Shown: positions 8,076 through 15,495 of the stretch, piece after piece | How the letters are laid out: every line of letters starts with the position of its first letter | How positions within the stretch are numbered: position 1 is the stretch's first letter | NCBI GenBank assembly: GCA_958445065.1 | Contig: CAUCQW010000025.1 | Coordinates: forward strand, 1 to 32,816 | Reading direction: 5' to 3' | DNA length: 32,816 nt | Source: an uncultured Collinsella sp. | GTDB lineage: Bacteria; Actinomycetota; Coriobacteriia; Coriobacteriales; Coriobacteriaceae | Notes under the pieces: generated by a model | The model's database searches: none | The model's input: only the letters and a program-made list of their open reading frames with translations | Told to the model about the DNA's origin: nothing | Made by a program: the position numbers and the translations under genes

Positions 8076-9484
8076 GTGAACACCCCCAACAAACCGATCG
8101 CGTGCTGCGCGACACCCGCATTCTGACGCTTCGCATTTGGGCTGTTGTCGGCTGCATTGTCATCGCCGCTGTCATCTTTAACCTTATGGGCATCCTGGCG
8201 CCGGTTATCGAGTTTCTTGCCGTCGGTTCCATCATTGCCTTTGTGATGTCCCCGATCACCAACTGGCTCGAGCACCATGGCGTGAATCGCGGCATCGGTT
8301 CGCTTATCGCGCTTATTGTTGTTGTTGCCGTGCTCGTCGGTGTCGTTTGCATCTTGTCGCCGATTCTCTTTGGTCAGATCATGGAAGTCCTGAGCCGCCT
8401 GCCCGAGCAGCTTCGTGTTGCGGGTGGCGATCTCAATGAGATGATCTCGCATGCCAAGACGCTCAATAACACGCCGCTCAAGGAGTATTTGGACGATAAT
8501 CTTTCGTCGCTGGTTACCGTGGCATCGAAGTATGTGTCTCAGATTGCTGCCGAGCTTGGCCGCGGTGTGTTCCCGCTCATCACCAATACAGCCTGGCAGT
8601 TGTTCGTGATCTTCCTTGGTCTGGTGCTTGCCTACTGGATGGCCTGCGACTACCCTCGCATGCATCACGAGATTTGCACCATCATCGGTCAGGAGAAGGA
8701 GACCTCGTACCGCTTTATGGTCGCCATCCTTTCTCGCTCTGTCGGCGGCTACATGCGCGGTATGGTCGTGACGTCCATCTGCGGTGGTTTCCTCGCCTTT
8801 ATCGGTTTTATGATCATCGGTCATCCGTATGCGGCGCTCATGGCTATCTTCACTGGCATCATGCACTTGGTTCCGGTCGTCGGTCCCTGGGTGAGCGCGG
8901 CAATCGCCACGGTACTCGGCTTTATGTTCAGCCCCATGTTGGCGTTATGGACGCTCATCGTGACGATGGTCGCGCAAAACGTCACCGACAATGTGATTTC
9001 GCCTAAGGTCATGCAGAGCTCAGTGCAGGTGCATCCCATTATGAGCCTCACGGCGCTCGTTATTGGTTCGGCACTCATGGGGCCCATCGGCATGATTATT
9101 GCCATCCCGCTTTGTGCGGCCCTCAAGGGCATCTTCGTGTACTACTTTGAGAATGAGACCGGCCGTCAGCTTGTGGCCTATGACGGAGCCGTGTTTAAGG
9201 GCACGCCGTACCGCGATGCCGATGGCAACCCGGTCGCCGCCTACGACGCGCTCGGCGACGACACCTTCATCTATGAGTCCGAGCTCATCGGTAACGAGAC
9301 TGCGCCCGAGGCCCAGGCCATGCCCAAACCCGAGCTCGATAATCCCTGGATGAAGCTCTCGGGCCTTCAGCCCGATGCTACGGGCTTTTTCAAGAATCCC
9401 TTCGCCAAAGACGACGATTTCAATATGAACGACGACACCAAAACCGGCATCGACGGCTCCATGGACGATTCGGATTCTAAATAG
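8072..9484 (+). CDS. AI-2E family membrane transporter (YdiK/TqsA-like)
   Basis: A 470-aa polytopic protein of the AI-2E family (PF01594), whose members have been linked to export of autoinducer-2 or to ion antiport. About seven or eight hydrophobic segments are visible. The conserved C-terminal half includes the block HLVPVVGPWVSA, then NVTDNVISPKVM and the LVIGSALMGPIGMIIAIPL segment. A hydrophilic tail of roughly 100 residues from about 370 is acidic near its end and is longer than in many members. It is translationally coupled to the sigma-factor gene, suggesting it is part of the same regulated unit. The substrate is unknown. Confidence 0.88.
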   Translation: MSEHPQQTDRVLRDTRILTLRIWAVVGCIVIAAVIFNLMGILAPVIEFLAVGSIIAFVMSPITNWLEHHGVNRGIGSLIALIVVVAVLVGVVCILSPILFGQIMEVLSRLPEQLRVAGGDLNEMISHAKTLNNTPLKEYLDDNLSSLVTVASKYVSQIAAELGRGVFPLITNTAWQLFVIFLGLVLAYWMACDYPRMHHEICTIIGQEKETSYRFMVAILSRSVGGYMRGMVVTSICGGFLAFIGFMIIGHPYAALMAIFTGIMHLVPVVGPWVSAAIATVLGFMFSPMLALWTLIVTMVAQNVTDNVISPKVMQSSVQVHPIMSLTALVIGSALMGPIGMIIAIPLCAALKGIFVYYFENETGRQLVAYDGAVFKGTPYRDADGNPVAAYDALGDDTFIYESELIGNETAPEAQAMPKPELDNPWMKLSGLQPDATGFFKNPFAKDDDFNMNDDTKTGIDGSMDDSDSK

Positions 9485-9490
9485 GTTCTA

Positions 9491-9730
9491 TTAACGTTTC
9501 TTGAAGTTGTAAATGACAAGAAACGCGACCAAAGCGATTGATAAGGGGCCGGCTACATAGAAAAAGAGAACGTCAATTGCGCGTAGAGTGTAATAAGCCT
9601 TATCGCCGGACATTACTGTATACAATACGTATCCAAATGATGGTTGGTTTGCGTACCAGCATGAGAAGGCTAAGAGCGCTAAAAGTGCTACAACCAGAAG
9701 TGCATTCAGGACAAATCGTTTGCTTTTCAT
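9491..9730 (-). CDS. Small two-helix membrane protein, unknown function
   Basis: I do not recognise this 79-aa protein. It begins MKSKRFVLNAL, has a hydrophobic segment at about residues 8-25 and a second at about 52-74, and ends in a basic NFKKR tail. On its own strand GGAAGGAG precedes the ATG at 9730 at good spacing, and a TATAAT box lies about 33 nt further upstream, so it is probably a real gene and not a shadow. It is visibly more AT-rich than its neighbours and is one of only two minus-strand genes in the window, which may indicate acquisition. Confidence 0.7.
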   Translation of the reverse strand: MKSKRFVLNALLVVALLALLAFSCWYANQPSFGYVLYTVMSGDKAYYTLRAIDVLFFYVAGPLSIALVAFLVIYNFKKR

Positions 9731-9762
9731 CGATCGCTCCTTCCGGGTGAATCTTATATGCA

Positions 9763-9768
9763 ATTATA
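9763..9768 (-). promoter_or_regulatory. -10 box for the small membrane protein gene
   Basis: On the minus strand this reads TATAAT, preceded directly by TG, about 33 nt upstream of the ATG at 9730. No convincing -35 box is seen at 16-18 nt. Confidence 0.5.
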
Positions 9769-9822
9769 CAGCAGTCCTTTTTCAAAGGATCGCGCAGTAC
9801 TAAATAACGTGCACTTTCGCTG

Positions 9823-9852
9823 GAGGGTCGCTGTTTGGCGACCCTCTTTTTT
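9823..9852 (+). terminator. Strong intrinsic terminator upstream of alaS
   Basis: A perfect 9-bp GC-rich stem (9823-9831 with 9838-9846) closes a 6-nt loop and is followed by six T. It reads on the + strand, but the gene immediately before it is on the minus strand. It therefore ends either read-through from the permease operon or an unrecognised short transcript. The T run overlaps the putative alaS -35 box. Confidence 0.85.
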
Positions 9853-9878
9853 GCACAGGCGCGGCGGGATGGTAATAT
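9851..9878 (+). promoter_or_regulatory. Putative alaS promoter
   Basis: TTGCAC at 9851-9856 and TAATAT at 9873-9878 are 16 nt apart and 46 nt upstream of the alaS ATG. Confidence 0.5.
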
Positions 9879-9924
9879 CGTTACGTTTGAACTGTTTCGA
9901 TGTGAAACCGAGGAGATTCCCTCT

Positions 9925-12582
9925 ATGAGTGCTGACTACCCGTCAATGACTACGGCCGAGATTCGCTCCAAGTTCCTCAACTTCTTTGAGGAGCGCGGTC
10001 TTAAGCTCTATCCTTCTTCGTCCCTCGTCCCCGACGATCCTTCACTGCTGCTTGCCAACGCCGGCATGAACCAGTTTAAGGAGTACTACCAGGGCAAGAA
10101 GACCATGAAGGAGATTGGCGCGATCTCCTGCCAGAAGTGCGTCCGCACCAACGACATCGACTGCATCGGCGAGGACGGCCGTCACCTGTCGTTCTTCGAG
10201 ATGCTCGGCGATTTCTCTTTTGGCGGCGTCTCCAAGGAGCAGGCTTGCGCCTGGGCCTTTGAGCTCATCACCAAGGAGTTCAAGCTGCCGCTCGACCGCC
10301 TGTACTTTACCGTCTTTACCGAGGACGATGAGACCCATGACGTGTGGCGCTCCCTGGGCGTTGCCGAGGACCACATCTCCCGCTTGGGCGAGGACGACAA
10401 CTTCTGGGCCGCTGGCCCCACCGGCCCCTGCGGTCCGTGCTCCGAGATCTACTTTGACATGGGCGAGGAGGTCGGTTGCGGCAGCCCCGACTGCAAGCCC
10501 GGCTGCGACTGCGACCGCTTCCTTGAGTTCTGGAACCTCGTGTTTACCCAGTACGACCGCCAGGAGGACGGCTCCATGCCGGAGCTGCCACACCGTAACC
10601 TCGATACGGGCATGGGTTTGGAGCGCATGGCCGCCATCATGCAGCACAAGACCGCCAACTACGACGGCGATCTGATGCAGCACCTCATCAAGCTCGGTGA
10701 GGAGATCAGCGGCAAGACCTATGACGCCGACGATTACTCCGGCGCCAGCCGCTCCCTGCGCATCATCGCCGACCACTCCCGTGCCGTCGACTTTATGATC
10801 TCGGACGGCATCCTGCCCGGTAACGAGGGCCGCGAGTACGTCCTGCGCCGCCTGCTCCGCCGCGCCGTGTTCCACGGCCGCCTGCTGGGCATCGAGGGCG
10901 CCTTCCTGACCAAGTTCATCGACGAGGTTAACGCTCAGATGGGCGAGGCCTATCCCGAGCTGCTCAAGAACGTCGCGCTCGTTAAGGGTATTGTCGCCTC
11001 CGAGGAGGAGCGCTTCTCCACGACGCTCGACAACGGCCGTGTTTACCTGGACGAGGCCCTGGCCGCGCTCGCCGACGGCGCCGTCCTTCCGGGCGACGTT
11101 GCCTTTAAGCTGCACGACACCTTTGGTTTCCCCATTGACCTGACTGTCGAGATCGCCGGCGCTGCTGGCCACGACGTCGACATGGACGGCTTCACCGCCT
11201 GCATGGAGGACCAGAAGGCCCGCGCTCGTGCCAACGCCAAGGGCGATGCCTGGGGCAGCTTCAACGACGTGTGGGTCGAGCTTTCCGACAAGGTTGCCGC
11301 GACCGAGTTCGACGGCTATGACAACGACGTCATCGAGGGCGCCAAGGTTGTCGCCATCGTGCGCAACGGCGAGTCCGTCGAGTCCGCTGCCGCCGGCGAG
11401 GATGTCGAGGTCGTGCTCGACCGCACCCCGTTCTATGCCGAGATGGGTGGCCAGCAGGGCGATGCCGGCAAGCTTTCCGCCGAGGGCGTTGTTCTGACCG
11501 TTGCCGACACCAAGAACCACAACGGCCTGTATGCCCACGTCGCGCACGTTGCCGAGGGCACGCTGACTGTCGGTGCCGCTGTTACCGCCGCGCTCGACGC
11601 CGAGCGCCGTGGCTTCTTGCGCCGCAACCACACCGCCACGCACCTGCTCGACGCTGCCCTTAAGCAGGTCCTGGGCGAGCACGTCTCCCAGGCCGGTTCG
11701 CTGGTGACGCCCGAGCACCTGCGCTTTGACTTCACGCACTTCGAGGCCCTGTCCTCCGAGCAGCTCAAGGCTGTCGAGGACCTGGTCAACCAGCAGATCT
11801 TCGCTTCCAAGCCGGTTGTGACCCGTGTCATGGGCATCGACGAGGCTAAGGCTGCCGGCGCTGTCGCTCTGTTTGGAGAGAAGTACGGCGATGTTGTCCG
11901 CGTCGTCTCCGTGGGCGCCGAGGACCAGCCGTTCTCCCGCGAGCTCTGCGGTGGCACGCACGCTGCCAACACCGCCGAGATCGGCCTGTTCAAGATCATT
12001 TCCGAGTCCTCCACAGGCTCCAATGTCCGCCGTATCGAGGCCGTGACCTCTAAGGGTGCTCTCGACTATATGGCCGACCGCCTGGCACTCGTTGACGCCG
12101 CCGCCGCTGCGCTCAAGTGCCGCGTCGACGAGGTTCCCGCCCGTGTGGAGAACCTGCAGGCCGAACTGCGCGAGACGTCCAACAAGCTCAAAAAGGCTCT
12201 GACCGGTGGTTCCTCCGACGCCATTTCCAGCGCCATCGAGGGTGCTGTCGAGCTCGACGGCTATAAGCTCGTCGTTGCTGAGCTCCAGGGCCTTGAGGCT
12301 GCCGACCTGCGCAACGTATGGGATACCGTGCACCAGAAGGTGGCCGGCCCTGTCGCTTGTGTCATCGCCAGCGTGACTGAGAAGGGCACTCCGGCCCTGC
12401 TCGCTGCCGGCTCCGATGACGCCGTGAAGGCCGGGTTCCACGCCGGTAACGTGATCAAGCAGATCGCGGGTCTGGTCGACGGTCGCGGTGGCGGTCGTCC
12501 CAACATGGCCCAGGCCGGTGGCAAGAATGCTGCCGGCATCGCCGATGCCCTCGCGGCCGCTAAGACCGCGCTCGGCGCCTAA
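9925..12582 (+). CDS. alaS: Alanyl-tRNA synthetase
   Basis: Charges tRNA-Ala with alanine and edits mischarged Ser/Gly. The 885-aa protein has the full family layout: class II catalytic core (starting near IRSKFLNFFEERG, with GPTGPCGPCSEI), the tRNA-recognition region, then the editing domain. The editing domain's zinc ligands are HTATH (His569, His573) and CGGTH (Cys675, His679). A C-terminal DHHA1/C-Ala domain ends in the glycine-rich GGRGGGRPNMAQAGG. GAGGAG at 9910-9915 precedes the ATG at 9925. A longer in-frame reading from 9835 begins in the terminator and is rejected. The gene favours C-ending codons strongly, as expected for a highly expressed gene. It runs into ruvX 17 nt downstream. 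Confidence 0.97.
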   Translation: MSADYPSMTTAEIRSKFLNFFEERGLKLYPSSSLVPDDPSLLLANAGMNQFKEYYQGKKTMKEIGAISCQKCVRTNDIDCIGEDGRHLSFFEMLGDFSFGGVSKEQACAWAFELITKEFKLPLDRLYFTVFTEDDETHDVWRSLGVAEDHISRLGEDDNFWAAGPTGPCGPCSEIYFDMGEEVGCGSPDCKPGCDCDRFLEFWNLVFTQYDRQEDGSMPELPHRNLDTGMGLERMAAIMQHKTANYDGDLMQHLIKLGEEISGKTYDADDYSGASRSLRIIADHSRAVDFMISDGILPGNEGREYVLRRLLRRAVFHGRLLGIEGAFLTKFIDEVNAQMGEAYPELLKNVALVKGIVASEEERFSTTLDNGRVYLDEALAALADGAVLPGDVAFKLHDTFGFPIDLTVEIAGAAGHDVDMDGFTACMEDQKARARANAKGDAWGSFNDVWVELSDKVAATEFDGYDNDVIEGAKVVAIVRNGESVESAAAGEDVEVVLDRTPFYAEMGGQQGDAGKLSAEGVVLTVADTKNHNGLYAHVAHVAEGTLTVGAAVTAALDAERRGFLRRNHTATHLLDAALKQVLGEHVSQAGSLVTPEHLRFDFTHFEALSSEQLKAVEDLVNQQIFASKPVVTRVMGIDEAKAAGAVALFGEKYGDVVRVVSVGAEDQPFSRELCGGTHAANTAEIGLFKIISESSTGSNVRRIEAVTSKGALDYMADRLALVDAAAAALKCRVDEVPARVENLQAELRETSNKLKKALTGGSSDAISSAIEGAVELDGYKLVVAELQGLEAADLRNVWDTVHQKVAGPVACVIASVTEKGTPALLAAGSDDAVKAGFHAGNVIKQIAGLVDGRGGGRPNMAQAGGKNAAGIADALAAAKTALGA

Positions 12583-12599
12583 GAATCTAAGAAGTCGCT

Positions 12600-13028
12600 G
12601 TGGTTGCGCTCGCGCTGGACATAGGGGAGACCAGGATTGGCATCGCCGTCTCGAGCCGTGATGGCAAGATGGCGATGCCCGTCAAGGTGCTCCCGGCCGC
12701 CGAGGTCACCGGTATGGCCAAGACGTTCCGCTACCTGGTCGAGGACTATGAGCCCGACATCCTGGTAAGCGGACGTCCCTTGACCATGGCCGGTGAGCCC
12801 GGCCCCCAGGCCGAGCGCGTTGCCGCCGTGGCGCAAAAGATTGCCGACGAGCTCGATCTTCCGCTGGAGTTTGAGGACGAACGTCTGTCTTCGCAAGAGG
12901 CCAAGCGTATCCTGCGCGAGCAGGGCCTCAACGAAAAGCAGATGAGGGGCAAGATCGACATGATTGCCGCCAGCCTGTTTTTGCAGACGTGGCTCGATCG
13001 TAAAAACGAGGAGGTTTCGCATGCCTAG
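12600..13028 (+). CDS. ruvX: YqgF/RuvX-type putative Holliday junction resolvase
   Basis: RNase H-like nuclease of the YqgF family, implicated in pre-16S rRNA maturation and annotated as a Holliday junction resolvase. The 142-aa length is typical. The N-terminal LALDIGETRIGIAVS block carries the first acidic residue, followed by ILVSGRPLTMAG, DERLSSQEA and a C-terminal KIDMIAA block with Asp. The GTG start has only weak purine-rich sequence upstream. Placement after alaS and before mltG is the usual order in many Gram-positives. The stop overlaps the mltG start by 8 bases. Confidence 0.9.
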   Translation: MVALALDIGETRIGIAVSSRDGKMAMPVKVLPAAEVTGMAKTFRYLVEDYEPDILVSGRPLTMAGEPGPQAERVAAVAQKIADELDLPLEFEDERLSSQEAKRILREQGLNEKQMRGKIDMIAASLFLQTWLDRKNEEVSHA

Positions 13029-14454
13029 TGCTTCCGATCCGCGCCAGCCGAATCGTACACAGCAGCCGGCGTCGCGCCCTGCCCAGCCTGGCCAGCGTCC
13101 GGCACAGCCGACGCAGCGCTCAGCTCAGCCTGCCGCGCGCCCGGCGCAGTCCTTCTCTCGTTCGGCCCAACCTGTTCAACGGACGGGTCAGCAGCCTTCT
13201 GCTCGTTCGGTTCAGCATTCGGCTTCTCACGCGGCTCAGCAGCCCACTGCTCGTACGGCCCAGCCTGCAGGCGGCACCCGCTTTAAGCAGCAGGCACCTA
13301 CCCAGCGAACGCAGGCCCCCCAATCGCATTCGCATCACGCTCGCGGTTCGCATGGCGTTGCTCCGGCGACCCGCTCGAGCTACAACACGCATGCTCGTCG
13401 CGGTGCTCAAAAGAAGAGTTCTCCGGTTCCCATGATCATCGGCGTTGTGGTGTCGGTGCTCGCGCTTGCTGCGATCGCTTTCTTTGTCGTGCCGGCCGTC
13501 AAGGGCTTCTTTGCCGGTGGGGATACCAAGGTCACGGCTGGTCAGCAGGTTACGGTGACCATTCCCGATGGTGCTTCGGGCGATACTATCGCCTCGATTC
13601 TCTCCGAGAACCATATCGTCGAAAATCCCAAGGATTATTATGCGGCGGTGAAAAAGCTCAACGCCGATATGTCGCTCAAGCCTGGTGATTATTCGTTCAC
13701 CACACTCATGGATGCGACCAAGGTTGTTCAGCAGCTCATGGAAGGCCCCAACGCGGGCTCCAATGCGCTGACTATCCCTGAGGGCCTAACGGTCGATCAA
13801 GTCGCCGACCGTGTGGCCCAGGCATACGACAGCTTCTCTAAGGAAGACTTCCTCAACCAGGCCAAGGCCTCCAACTACGTTGACGACTATAGCTTCCTTA
13901 AGGGCGCCGCCAACGATTCGCTCGAGGGTTTCTTGTTCCCCAAGACCTATTCGCTGGGCGATTCGCCGACGGCCGATGACGTGATTCGCGCCATGCTCGA
14001 TCAGTTTAAGGCCGAGTACAAGTCGCTTGACTTTGCGAGCTGCGAAGCCAAGATCAAGGAACGCTACGGCGTGGAGATGTCCGACTACGACATCGTCAAC
14101 TTGGCCTCTATCGTTGAGCGCGAGGGCCTCAACGCCGATCAACGTGCGCACGTGGCCTCGGTCTTCTACAACCGCCTTGCCGGCAAGCTCGATGGTCTGC
14201 GTTACCTCAACAGCGATGCGACCATGATGTATGTCACCGGTGGCGAGGTTACCGCCGACGACCTGCAGAGCGATAGTCCCTATAACACCTACAAGCACGA
14301 GGGCCTTCCGCCCACGCCCATCTGCTCTCCGTCGCTCGAGGCACTTAAGGCCACGCTTGAGCCGACCGACTCCGATGACCTGTATTTCTACATTACGCAG
14401 GACGAGGAGTACTTCTCGCAAACCTACGAAGAGCATCAACAGTCTTGGAATTAG
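13021..14454 (+). CDS. mltG: Endolytic murein transglycosylase MltG with long disordered N-terminus
   Basis: Membrane-anchored lytic transglycosylase that cleaves nascent glycan strands. The 477-aa protein has three parts. Residues 1-137 form a Pro/Gln/Arg/Ser/Ala-rich tail with many AQP-type repeats and no acidic residue after Asp6. A transmembrane helix follows at about 138-160. The extracellular YceG domain contains a LysM-like part and the catalytic LASIVEREG block, with Glu366 matching the E. coli catalytic Glu. GAGGAGG just before the ATG at 13021 supports this start, which overlaps ruvX. The cytoplasmic tail is much longer than in E. coli MltG; long basic tails do occur in actinobacterial homologues. 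Confidence 0.93.
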   Translation: MPSASDPRQPNRTQQPASRPAQPGQRPAQPTQRSAQPAARPAQSFSRSAQPVQRTGQQPSARSVQHSASHAAQQPTARTAQPAGGTRFKQQAPTQRTQAPQSHSHHARGSHGVAPATRSSYNTHARRGAQKKSSPVPMIIGVVVSVLALAAIAFFVVPAVKGFFAGGDTKVTAGQQVTVTIPDGASGDTIASILSENHIVENPKDYYAAVKKLNADMSLKPGDYSFTTLMDATKVVQQLMEGPNAGSNALTIPEGLTVDQVADRVAQAYDSFSKEDFLNQAKASNYVDDYSFLKGAANDSLEGFLFPKTYSLGDSPTADDVIRAMLDQFKAEYKSLDFASCEAKIKERYGVEMSDYDIVNLASIVEREGLNADQRAHVASVFYNRLAGKLDGLRYLNSDATMMYVTGGEVTADDLQSDSPYNTYKHEGLPPTPICSPSLEALKATLEPTDSDDLYFYITQDEEYFSQTYEEHQQSWN

Positions 14455-14455
14455 C

Positions 14456-14953
14456 ATGAGGATTTTTAGCCCCAAACGATACGTTGCCTCGGTCGATCGC
14501 ATCGACCTTGATACCCTGTGGGCCGACGGCAAACGCGCCATTCTGCTCGATCGCGATAACACCCTGGTGCCGCGCGACACCGAGCAGGTTCCTGCCGCGG
14601 TTTCCGCTTGGCTCGACGCCGCCCGCGCCAAAGGCTTTAAGCTGTGCATGGTGTCCAACAACTGGCATCGCGACCAGGTCATGAGCTCTGCACGCGAGCT
14701 GGGACTCGAGGCCATCAGCCACGCCATGAAGCCGGCGCCGTTTGCCCTCAAGGCGGGTCTTAAGCGCCTCGGCGCCACGGCCGACGAGGCGGTGCTGATC
14801 GGTGATCAGCTCTACACGGACGTGTGGAGTGGCAACTTCGCCGGCGTCGATACTATCCTGGTTAAGCCGCAGGCAACCCAGGATCTGTGGTACACGCAGA
14901 TCTTCCGTATCTTTGAGCGCCGGGCCCTGCGCGACCTTCCCTGCGAGGAATAG
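14456..14953 (+). CDS. YqeG-family HAD phosphatase
   Basis: HAD superfamily IIIA hydrolase of the YqeG type, related to phosphatidylglycerophosphate phosphatases. The 165-aa protein shows motif I LLDRDNTL with Asp32 and Asp34, motif II in VSNNW, a Lys in HAMKPAPFALKAG, and motif III/IV in VLIGDQLYTD. YqeG homologues often neighbour shikimate or late-competence genes in Gram-positives, and here aroK follows. The ATG is one base after the mltG stop triplet, with GGAA upstream. The physiological substrate is not known. Confidence 0.85.
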   Translation: MRIFSPKRYVASVDRIDLDTLWADGKRAILLDRDNTLVPRDTEQVPAAVSAWLDAARAKGFKLCMVSNNWHRDQVMSSARELGLEAISHAMKPAPFALKAGLKRLGATADEAVLIGDQLYTDVWSGNFAGVDTILVKPQATQDLWYTQIFRIFERRALRDLPCEE

Positions 14954-14961
14954 GTTTCGCC

Positions 14962-15495
14962 ATGTCTCAGCACATCAAACACGGCTGCGACCATATCTTC
15001 TTTATCGGCTTTTTGGGCGCGGGCAAATCGACGCTCGCGCGCAACGTCGGCACTATGTTCAAGCGGCGTTTTATCGATACCGACCGACTGGTCGTGCGCC
15101 GTTGCGGTAAGTCGGTAACCGAGATTTTTGAGACCGAGGGCGAGGATCGTTTTCGTGAGCTCGAGACCTCGGCGCTCCGTTCGCTCCAAAGTGAGCGCAG
15201 CCTGTTGGTTTCGTGCGGGGGCGGCATTGTCGAGACGCCGGTGAATATTGAGCTGATGCACGAAATGGGTACGTGCGTGTACCTCGAGGGCGACTTCGAG
15301 GATTCGATTCGCCAGATTCGTCGGTCCGACACGCGCCCCGATTTCCGCTCGCCTGAGCATGCCGCGCGCCTGTTTGAGCATCGCCGTCCGCTGTATCGCC
15401 AGGCCGCCGACCTTACCCTTGATATTCGCAACAAGTCCTTCGAGGACGTTTCCTACCTTTGTGCCGAGATGCTTTTGGAGCGTGGGCTGCTATGA
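14962..15495 (+). CDS. aroK: Shikimate kinase
   Basis: Phosphorylates shikimate with ATP in the chorismate pathway. The 177-aa protein keeps the expected motifs: P-loop GFLGAGKS (16-23), DTD (39-41) for Mg and shikimate, the FRELE block with a substrate Arg, GGG near residues 91-93, the lid TRP, and HRRPLYRQAAD. The motifs look intact, unlike those of the next gene. The stop overlaps the start of the AroB-like gene (ATGA), giving an aroK-aroB order like that of many bacteria. Confidence 0.88.
   Translation: MSQHIKHGCDHIFFIGFLGAGKSTLARNVGTMFKRRFIDTDRLVVRRCGKSVTEIFETEGEDRFRELETSALRSLQSERSLLVSCGGGIVETPVNIELMHEMGTCVYLEGDFEDSIRQIRRSDTRPDFRSPEHAARLFEHRRPLYRQAADLTLDIRNKSFEDVSYLCAEMLLERGLL

Noticed and set aside
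9495..9525. CGTTTCTTG/CAAGAAACG inverted repeat at the end of the small minus-strand gene
   Set aside because: It lies within the last codons of that gene and has no T run on either strand, so I do not call it a terminator.
10042..12441. A 799-aa open frame on the minus strand opposite alaS
   Set aside because: It is the antisense shadow of a highly biased GC-rich gene; its translation is low-complexity Gly/Leu/Val/Asp sequence with no family motif, while the + strand encodes unmistakable AlaS.
13040..13420. Repetitive CAGCC/GCCCAG-rich stretch that could be taken for a tandem repeat or CRISPR-like array
   Set aside because: The repeats are short, irregular and in frame, encoding the AQP-rich tail of MltG; there are no spacers.
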